Source: Dryas octopetala
Taxonomy: Eukaryota; Streptophyta; Magnoliopsida; Rosales; Rosaceae
Direction: 5' to 3'
DNA: 64,000 nucleotides
NCBI GenBank assembly: GCA_963921425.1
Contig: OY992834.1
Coordinates: forward strand, 16,928,164 to 16,992,163
In this document: positions 56,061-64,000 of the stretch, piece by piece
Numbering within the stretch: the first letter of the stretch is position 1
Layout of the letters: every line of letters begins with the position of its first letter
Program-made: the position numbers and the translations under genes
Notes under the pieces: model-generated
Told to the model about the DNA's origin: nothing
The model's input: only the letters and a program-made list of their open reading frames with translations
The model's database searches: none

Positions 56061-58560
56061 ATAAATGAGTTTAGAGTATGCTCTGATATAGATCTATGAC
56101 ACAATACCTATCAGTATTCTTTTTGCAAAGATACCATGTGCACTAGATATAAATCTTTTCAACCACATAAACAAACTCATTCAATTAAATCCTTAAAGTT
56201 TTAAACTCATTCTCAACTGGGCTGAGAGAGTCATGGTGTGGCTAGAAGGGTCAGCAAGTCTAAGAAAATGAAGGTTGTCATGTTTAAGGCAATGCCCCGG
56301 AATTGGTAGAATATGTGGCGCAACAGGAATTCTCCATCGTCCTCCAATATGGTGTCGACAATGGACTGCTCGTAGCAGATGAAAAGTAGAGGAAGAGGTT
56401 GTTCTGATGGTAGGTGTAAATCTAAAAAGATTTAAATACGTGGCTGCTTATGAATGGAAAAGTAACACCACATATGTTGCTGACATCAAATTATTGTAAC
56501 ACTAAAAAATTTCTCGTTCTTTTGCCGTCTAAAATTTTCAAATAAAAACTTAAAACTCTAAAAGATAATTTTTTTTATAATTTGGTTGTTAAAAAATTAG
56601 TTTAGGCCTATGAAAAATTAGTATTGGACACCTTTACATGCCTCTCTCTGGCGCACCATCCTCCTAGAACGTGAGTACGAAAAGTGGTGCGCCATAAAGA
56701 GGTGTGCCAAGGTCGACGAGAGGGAGGCATGGCACTGAGGATATGGTTCTTGCCCTGAGCGGGACTCCCTTGGGAGGAAAATGAGATCAAAGCATAACTT
56801 AGCCCAAAATGTGAAGAGGGGAAAGAGGCTTGTGGTTCTATGGAACCCAAACATGAGAATTATCTAGTACTCTGAAACATGTTCAAGAGCATGGCCATTG
56901 CCACAAGGATGAGCAAAGATGAGTTATTCGAAATGGGATGGAGCCCCTCATCGTTCTACACCAAAACTTTGCCCATTTGCCTCAGATAAACATAGGGGGT
57001 GGTAGACACGTTGTGTGTTGGTTATAAAATACATCATATTTTGATACACTAACTCCCTAATTTAACTTGCAAGAACTTAAGGTTTTTGTTAGTTTTTGTA
57101 TTTTTTTTAGGTTATAAAAGCAAAAGAAGATAAATGAGCTAAATGATCGAGCCAAGTTTGAAGGAGAAATGAATTAGGAAAGGGAGAATAAAGTGATATT
57201 AGACCTAGACAGTAGCATGAGCCTAAGTACAAAGTCCATGCCACTGCCGAGAGCTCCATAAGGCTACACATGGGTGCAACCCATCTCAAGGAGCAGTCTC
57301 TTTGCGTATCATAAGGCCTTGCAAGGCCGATGTAAGACAAGCCCATACCAAGCAGCCACAAGGCAGCCCACACACCGAGCTCACAAGCTAAGACGGTGCT
57401 ATGCTGCCCAAAGGAAGCCTTGTCGTGCAAGGCTTGGCCTTGCCGCCCAAAAATGAGTGCACGACAAGCTATCTTTGCTGCACACCCTCTTTGCCGCCTT
57501 TCATACTTATGCTCTATGTTTTCCTAGCACTACTAGGAATTCTCCCCCTATAAATAGACTCTATCTCTTCTCATTTCAAATCATCTCATTCTGGACTTAG
57601 CATTCAATCTTTTAGAGAGTTAGGGAGAAATAAGGGAGAAAAGAAGGAAGATGAGTCACTGCCCAAGCCAAGTCGTCGGCCACCCTAATGGTTTTTCTTG
57701 TTTTTCTTTGTTCTTAGTTGTACTTGTTATTTCCTCTCATATTTTGTAGACGTGGCAAGTTTTAATCTAGTTACGAATTATTTTATGTTTTTTATGATCA
57801 TTTAGTCCATTTGACATGTTAGAGAGAGGATGAACTCATAATGAAAATTAAACCATAAAGTATTTAGTGCTAAAAGATCATGCATGCACAACAATAGATT
57901 GCTTGATATTAAATTCTTAATCTCTACATAAACAACATGCTAGTTGTTTGCCTCTTAAGATTAATCACCATAGGTTGTATGCATCTAGCTATTGCTAGGA
58001 GTTGGTGTTAGTGACAAATGTCTTCCTTTAGGGTATTGACTCTCTAGCTTGCAAGTTCATGGAATTAGGTTTTGTAGTTCTGAGGGCACATGACCATAAC
58101 TTGAAGGTCTGCATGTTTTACTGTTTCATAAAACTTAATGACTATGCATGGATAACAGCTCCGGGATGTTGACCGTAGCTGAATGAGAACATGCATAGTT
58201 AACTGCTTAGGAAGACTGACCGAAAATCAATCTAAGTATATAGTAGGAAACATAATATGTTAATGGCAGTTGCCACTAGTGACTAACCAAACCTAACTGA
58301 TAAGTAAAACTTTAATATGAAGTATTTACAATGTAGCGCATGACGCCCCTAATGGTGGTATTTCTAAGATTAGGGTGGATTCTACTCTTTAGTATGTCAA
58401 TACATTTACTTTTATGCACGTAGGTTAGTTTCACTTCGCAACCCTCATCTTTTACTGTTTTTAATAAACTTTGATCAAGTAAATATGTGCCTCATCAATT
58501 CCATTCCTCGTGAGATCAACCTCGTATTTATACGCTATCGCTTCATCCAATGATTTGTAT
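56061..58560. repeat. Decayed retroelement-like region
   Basis: No intact gene is seen. At 56600-57480 there are GC-richer blocks with many stops in all frames. TATAAATAG at 57549-57557, followed by CT-rich sequence and GAGAGTTAGGGAGAAATAAG, looks like an LTR promoter. From 57800 to 58560 the text ends in CGCTATCGCTTCATCCAATG, a style often met at the 3' side of Gypsy-type leaders. No LTR pair, primer-binding site or polyprotein was found. Confidence 0.3.
57549..57557 (+). promoter_or_regulatory. TATA-box-like site in repeat DNA
   Basis: TATAAATAG, preceded by a C-run and followed by a CT-rich stretch, is the usual plant core promoter layout. It probably belongs to a dead LTR, not to a gene. 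Confidence 0.3.
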
Positions 58561-58679
58561 ACTTATGAACTACAACTTGGTATTTTTTTTATATTCCAAG
58601 TAAAAATAAGATGTGCAAAAAGTGGCAACATTGTGTAGCTTGAGAGAGTTGAAAATTTTTGGCATAATTTCATTGTGAT

Positions 58680-58945
58680 GAACGTCTTTATTTGCAGGGA
58701 ATACTCCATACATACCAAGCATATATCAAGGTGTTCGAGAGTATTGGTGAGATTATGAGGGACATGTCGAGTTTTATGGTGTAGAAGGATAGAGAGATAA
58801 TGACTGAAGCTCAAATGAAAATGTTGATCGGCCAAGTGACTATGTTACATAAGGATATCAATTAGGAGAGTTTGGACTTGAAGAATGCCTAGAGAACAGT
58901 CAACGAGCTAGAGGAGAAAGTAGCGTAGATGACTAGGTAACAAAA
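58680..58945 (+). pseudogene. Degraded coiled-coil reading frame with TAG stops
   Basis: After TTTGCAG at about 58692, the plus strand reads GILHTYQAYIKVFESIGEIM, RDMSSFMV, stop, KDREIMTEAQMKMLIGQVTM, LHKDIN, stop, ESLDLKNA, stop, RTVNELEEKVA, stop, MTR. Each interruption is TAG where CAG (Gln) or TGG would suit a charged heptad pattern. It looks like a formerly coding helical segment, perhaps of a retroelement. The family is not recognised. Confidence 0.4.
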
Positions 58946-59479
58946 ACACTACTTATAATTGAATTGAAATTTTTTTATGGTTGGCTGAGCAGTTTCAAAC
59001 TTTGCAATTTATCTCAAGTTGAATGTTTTGTGTTTTCGGGTTTGATAAAAAACAATGACAATGTCATGGAAAATGTTGATGCCTAAAAATCATCGAGCAA
59101 TCAACGTCAAGTCAAACCGGGTGGCAGGTTAAACTTCCATTGCGTGGATGACAAACGCTGATGTAAAGTCAAGCCCAAGAAAAGTCTAATTGTCCAATAC
59201 TACACGTGGATTACTAGTCACCCTGCACAACAAACACAAAGATAAACGAGAAGGGCACCAATGTGGTACAAGTTGAAGACCCTTCGACGCTTAAGTTAAA
59301 GTTTGGTAGGTGGTTGAGCAGAGTAATAAGAGTAACCAGTACGTGTTTATGTACCTTGCATGACTGACAAATGTTCCCTTTTATAGTATGGTTTAGTTGA
59401 CGTCACTTATTTGGTGAGGTATCAAACTAATCAGAATATGACACAAGTCCCTTTTGTCAGGCAAAGGAGTGTCAAGCGT

Positions 59480-59720
59480 CGACGGTGCTCGAGCTTTAGT
59501 CAAATTTGGGGTTTTGAGCCCTTATCAAAATATCGAGCACGAGTCGAAGGCCTAAGTGTAAGTTGGAACTTGAAGCTTGTGTTGGGAGTTTGAGCATGGG
59601 TCAAAAGCTTGAGCATGAGTCAGAGCTTTGGGCTCGCGTCAGAGTTCGAGCATGAGACGAGGCCCATGAATGTGTCAGGTGTTCAAGCACATTCAGGGAT
59701 TATGAGCATAGGTCATCACT
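59480..59720. repeat. Degenerate minisatellite of TTGAGCATGGGTCA-type units
   Basis: Phrases such as TTGAGCATGGGTCAAAAGC, TTGAGCATGAGTCAGAG, TTCGAGCATGAGACGAGG and TTATGAGCATAGGTCATC recur roughly every 20-35 bp. No coding sense is evident. Confidence 0.6.
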
Positions 59721-59884
59721 TGGCCAACTAGACTTAAGCCTAGGCTATCAATTGGGTCATTGTTTGAGTGTGAACGACTTGTTGTCGAGCTTATGCGACT
59801 TGTCTTTCTAGTCAGTGGAGAGATGGCACGAACAAGTGGTTAGATAATTCTAAATTATATAAGAATAATCAATTTTAGGATATT

Positions 59885-59980
59885 TAGGGTGTGTTTGGTA
59901 ACGTTTTACAAAATTGTTTTTCATTTTATAAGTTTTAAAAAACACAAAAACATTGTTTGGTATCACATTTTGACCTTTAA
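59885..59980. mobile_element. Left end of a PIF/Harbinger-type element
   Basis: TTAGGGTGTGTTTGGTAACG is the classic outward end of plant PIF/Harbinger-type elements next to a TTA target trinucleotide. The opposite end (CCAAACACACCCTAA) was not found before 64000, so the element is incomplete or runs on in decayed form. The Myb-like pseudogene at 61360 may belong to it. Confidence 0.5.
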
Positions 59981-61359
59981 AAAAAAACTAAATTTAAAAA
60001 ACAAATTCACTTTTTAGCCCAAATTCTCAAAACACGCAAATGACGTTTCATGTGTTTTATAAAAACACAACTCTAAAAAAAGTGAAAACACGAGATAAAA
60101 TTGTTTACGCCTCTCTTCACTCTCACGTACCTTGACTTAGAGTGTCTCTCATCTTCATCACGCTCAAGTGACGTACTCTTTTCCATTGAACTAGGTATTG
60201 CGAAAATTCTTTATTCACTAAAGTCTTTGTAAATCTCACCTGATGTGGTAGATTTTCAAAAATCTTAGTTTTGATTCTTCTTATTTGTCTCAATTAGTTT
60301 GAAAACAAATTCAAAACCCTAATTTAAGAACAATAGGATTCGCCCATTATATGGATTTAGTTTTTTATTTTTTATTTCCTGCTAATCGGCTTTTGTCGAA
60401 CTTCCACTCTTTTACTATAAATTGTGAGTATGTTTTTATTAGCGACTTTCATGTTTGGTAATGATGGCTATTATATCCTTGAATTATTGTAAGTCACTAC
60501 CATTAATTCGGCATCAATATGGATATTGCCTACAATACATATCACTTTTCTTGCAAGTGATTGTTTGTTTCTATGTTGTTAGAGGTTTGTGTTGTTATTT
60601 TTTGAGTCACATGATGATTGATTAGTTAGCCAAAGTGACATGAATTATTCTTTATTTATTAGGGTTCTAGGTAGCTTTGAGTTGCGGGTTGCCAGTTTGA
60701 CTTCTTAGTTTTTTAATTGGATTATTTGATTATGAAATAGTTTATTTTAGTTTATTGAAATTATATAACATCACATCTGCCATGCATTGAAAATGTTATG
60801 TATAGTATATCATTTTTTTCTCCAAATGTTTAGAAAGAAAATATGATTTATGTTCTAATATTTTATGTATAATAAAAATTAAAAGTCATTTGTTACCTTG
60901 TTTAAAAATTGGATTACTTGCATTTATTATTGTTGTTAGCTACTGGGCCAATGCAGGCATTATGTTCATTCTTTTACCATGAAAAAATTGTTTCTACTTT
61001 TTCTAGACTAGAATATTCATCTTCAAAATTAATTCTTTAGGAACAGCTGTCTTGCACATTTCTTTTAGGGTGGGGGCAATAGATAATCATTTATATACCC
61101 TGAAAAATCTATGTTTTAAGGTTCAGTAGATTTTCAAGTGAGTTCAATGTTGATTTTGAGATGGTACAAGTTTTGTTTTTTATTAATTTTGAGATGGTGT
61201 ACATATCAGATCAACATGTCATTTTTTATGGTATACAAATCGGATCAACATGGCATTTTGGGTTAGTTGTGGACCGGTGGTTGATTCTATCCTTTTTTTT
61301 TTTTTGATATATTTGATCCATCAAATTGTTAGGAAAAGAGCCCATTTTTCAAAGAAAAT

Positions 61360-62180
61360 GACCTCCAATGATGTGGATTTTGATGATAAAGCTGATTGGT
61401 CTGCAAAATCTGAGGAACATTTATCCGAATATTGTATGAACATGTGAAAAAGGGAGAAATGCAGACTTCAACTTTTAAAAAGAAAATTTGGCTAGCTATA
61501 AGTGATGAGTTATTTGCAGAAAGTGGCAAAAGATATAATATGACACAACTTAAATCTAAATTCAATAGATTGCGTAAAAACTATAGTGAGTTTTTAGATC
61601 TCATTGAACATACAAGATTTGGGTGGGATCCTATTGCAAACATTGTGACTGCTTAAGAGGAGGTTTGAACTTCTTACATCAAGGTACTATTTTGATATTC
61701 ACATAATATTTAAATTTTTTTATAATTCATAATTGTGTTTGTGTCATTGATGAACATATATTTTTCATGGTTTGCAGAAAGTACCAACAGTGAAACCATA
61801 TCACAAAAAAAGCTTAGAGCACTATTCACTTTTAGGAGAGATTTTTAATACCACTATTGTAACGGGTCAGATGCATTATTCATCTAACCAACCCCTTCCT
61901 AGCTCAGATGAGGAGCGTGAAGTAGAAGATAACTTCCTCAATACTGGTGTTCATATGAATGTTGATGAAGATGTTGATCCTTGTAATAGTGGTAAAGGAG
62001 AAGGATCATGAAAAAATGTTTATGCTTCATCATCTGACTGTCACCCAAAAAAATGGGACAAAATGAAAACTTAGAAGTTTGCAGTGAAGTCATGAACCAA
62101 AAGTTACAGTGTAACAAAGAGAAAAGTGTAGAGGAAACTAGTAAAGAGATGTATACAATTGAAGAATTCATTTAAATAGT
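61360..62180 (+). pseudogene. Myb/SANT-like DNA-binding protein pseudogene
   Basis: Exon 1 (about 61360-61682) starts MTSNDVDFDDKADWSAKSEE. After a frameshift near 61435 it continues YEHVKKGEMQTSTFKKKIWL, then QLKSKFNRLRKNYSEF and GWDPIANIVTA, followed by stops at TAA and TGA where EEVWTSYIK is expected. An intron with a GTTTGCAG acceptor leads to exon 2 (from about 61779: KVPTVKPYHKKSLEHYSLLG, an acidic Ser-rich stretch, then stops). This is the Myb/SANT-like (Myb_DNA-bind_3) plan of the protein that accompanies PIF/Harbinger transposases and of L10-interacting MYB proteins. It is clearly dead. Confidence 0.75.
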
Positions 62181-62656
62181 ACGTGGAGGCAATGTGAGAC
62201 ATTAAAAATAGCCAGTTTATCAAGATTATGGATAAGATTGTGAATCGGGAATGAAGGAGACTTTTCTTAACCATGACCAAAGAAAGAATGAGAGCTTGGT
62301 TGGCTAGTCTTTAGAATTACTATCTATATGTGTGTTTGCTACTTCTCTTTTATGTGTGACTTGCATTTTTATGTGTTTGGTTATTCGGTACTAATGTTTG
62401 TTATGTTTTTGGCTATTTGTTACTTATATTTGTTATGTCTCTGAATATTCGGTATTTATGTTTGTTATGTCTCTGAATATTCGGTACTTATGATATTTGT
62501 GTTGGTAGATTTGATGGATATTTGTGGATTATGGTTCTTATTTGATGAATACTTGTATTGTTTATTAAATGAATGATGTTCTTAGAATTTATTTTGGCTT
62601 TTAATATTTGAAAGGTACCAAAGATGGTTATTGACAATGAGGATAGTGATTCAAAT

Positions 62657-64000
62657 TAGGGGTAGGTGTTTAAACCGAGAACCGGGCGCACCGAACCAAA
62701 CTAAGGGGAAAAAAATCGTAAAAAATCGCTTTAACCAAAACTGGTCAACACTGGGTCCAATCTAATTCCGGTTCCAGTATTGCACTTCATAGAACTGGAC
62801 TGGATCGGATAATTAATATGTATTTTAATTTATATATATTTAATATTATACACTTTTTTAACATTTCACATTTAAGATAATAAAATTAATATTAACCTAG
62901 CTATATTTTAGACTCTAAAATTTATTTTATATAACCCTATGACCTATATTCTATATATATAATAATGTTTTAGTATATAATTTTAGTTATACCTTTTATA
63001 ATAAAATTAGTATATTATTTATACTCTATAATCTATACACTAAACCCTATACACTAAAATTATTATAGTTCTATGGTATAGTATATAGTTATAAACTTCT
63101 AATAGGGGAAATTAAGTATTAGGGTTTAGAGTTTAGAGTTTAGAGTTTAAACGAAACCGGCCCTATACCCTAAACCCTGAAAGTAATAAGTATAGAACAT
63201 ATAACTAATAACTATATAAGTATATAACCTCAATTGAAACTTCAATTAGACTCATAGTCAACTATAACCCTATACCATAATACAATTATAACTATATACC
63301 CTAAACTATTTATTTTTTTGGCCAAAATATACCCTAAACTATATTAATTACTCTATACATATTTAAGTAATAAGTATATAACATATATAACTATACAAGT
63401 ATATAACCCCAATTGAAAGTTGAAAACTTGAAACCCTAATTAGACTCATAGTCAACTTAAAACCCCAATGAAACCCCAATTACACAAAGTCAGACTTAAG
63501 TCACAAACAATCAAATAGCAAACACGGTCAAAAACATGAAACACCCACACGCCACACCCACTCAGCCACTCTCTCAGTCTCAAAAATAGAAACTGAGAAA
63601 CCCGAACACTCATAAGTTAGAAAAAAACCCACTTTCTCAGTCTTCTCTTCTTCCCTAAGTCTGTCGCCGTCACGATCTTTCTCTTTTCCCTAAACAAAAA
63701 CTCAAACACTCAGAGCAGAGTAGTAACGCTCTCATGTCTCAATGTCTCAATGTCTCACTCTTCCCCTTTCGATCTACGGTAAGTTCTCTCATCTCTCATC
63801 TCTCGTCTCTCATTTCTCACTTTGTCTAATGTCTATTAGACTATTATTGATTTTGGGTTAGGTTTAGGGTTTGATTTGAGTTGATTTTGGGTTTGAAAAT
63901 TGGGTTTTCATTAGTTTTCAGTTTTCACTACGATGCCACATATCCTTGATCTACCTTGCTAAATACACTCTTCAGTTAAGTATTCATTAATGTTGGGGTT
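62657..64000. mobile_element. Second hAT-type left end with AT-rich body, running off the window
   Basis: It begins TAGGGGTAGGTGTTTAAACC, then GAACCGGGCGCACCGAACCA, closely matching the end at 38688. A TATATA-rich body follows (62820-63400) with AAACCCTA and AACCCCAATTGAAA phrases as at 42800-43600. From 63560 there is a CT-rich stretch (CTCATCTCTCATCTCTCGTC) and GATTTTGGGTTAGGTTTAGG, resembling 45160-45720 upstream of the J-protein gene. No right end or gene is visible before the window ends. Confidence 0.55.

Noticed and set aside
1..64000. tRNA, rRNA, CRISPR or bacterial operon features
   Set aside because: No cloverleaf, rRNA core or repeat-spacer array was seen, and gene structure is clearly plant nuclear.

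Overview
The window is nuclear DNA of a flowering plant, most likely a woody eudicot. It is AT-rich, its genes have many short exons with GT..AG introns, it is crowded with L1-type LINEs, hAT, Mutator-like and PIF/Harbinger-like elements, and its best protein matches are plant-specific (a TPLATE-complex subunit and a plastid SufC). The species cannot be told from the sequence alone. All gene models below are hand-spliced from the sequence and from remembered family features; no database search was run.

Three apparently intact genes are present. (1) Minus strand, 7879 to 4835: a five-exon gene for plastid SufC (ABCI6/NAP7), the ATPase of the SUF iron-sulfur scaffold, 328 aa. (2) Minus strand, 33979 to 14072: a 20-kb gene with 27 coding exons for TASH3, the SH3-domain large subunit of the TPLATE/TSET endocytic adaptor complex, 1203 aa. 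Its frame is open across every junction, including a 21-nt microexon. (3) Plus strand, 46026 to 55740: a ten-exon gene for a 352-aa J-domain protein with a GPALPP-like N-terminal motif and a DUF3752-like C-terminus. These are unrelated housekeeping genes (plastid Fe-S assembly, endocytosis, nuclear J-protein) with no sign of joint function. Genes 2 and 3 are divergent.

Layout. 1-4.8 kb: no gene, one truncated L1. 4.8-8.2 kb: ABCI6. 8.2-13.4 kb: MITEs, a TC microsatellite, a hAT element with a perfect 8-bp target duplication nested in another repeat, and an RNase H relic. 14-34 kb: TASH3, whose introns hold about a dozen 3'-end L1 fragments, a Mutator-type MITE and a long foldback. 34.4-45 kb, between the divergent genes: a mosaic of DNA transposons, including a foldback-carrying element just upstream of TASH3, three copies of one TIR family (two of them head to head with a shared target repeat), a FAR1/MULE relic, hAT ends and a Harbinger-like element carrying a broken NDR1/HIN1-like gene fragment. 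45-56 kb: the J-protein gene, with Copia-like, TRIM-like and L1 insertions in its introns and a 200-N gap. 56-64 kb: decayed repeats, a degraded coiled-coil reading frame, a minisatellite, a Myb/SANT-like pseudogene and another hAT-type left end.

I found no clearly undescribed system. The strongest unusual signals are a covarying hairpin at the 3' ends of the L1 copies, the NHL gene fragment inside a Harbinger-like element, and the head-to-head insertions sharing one 8-mer.
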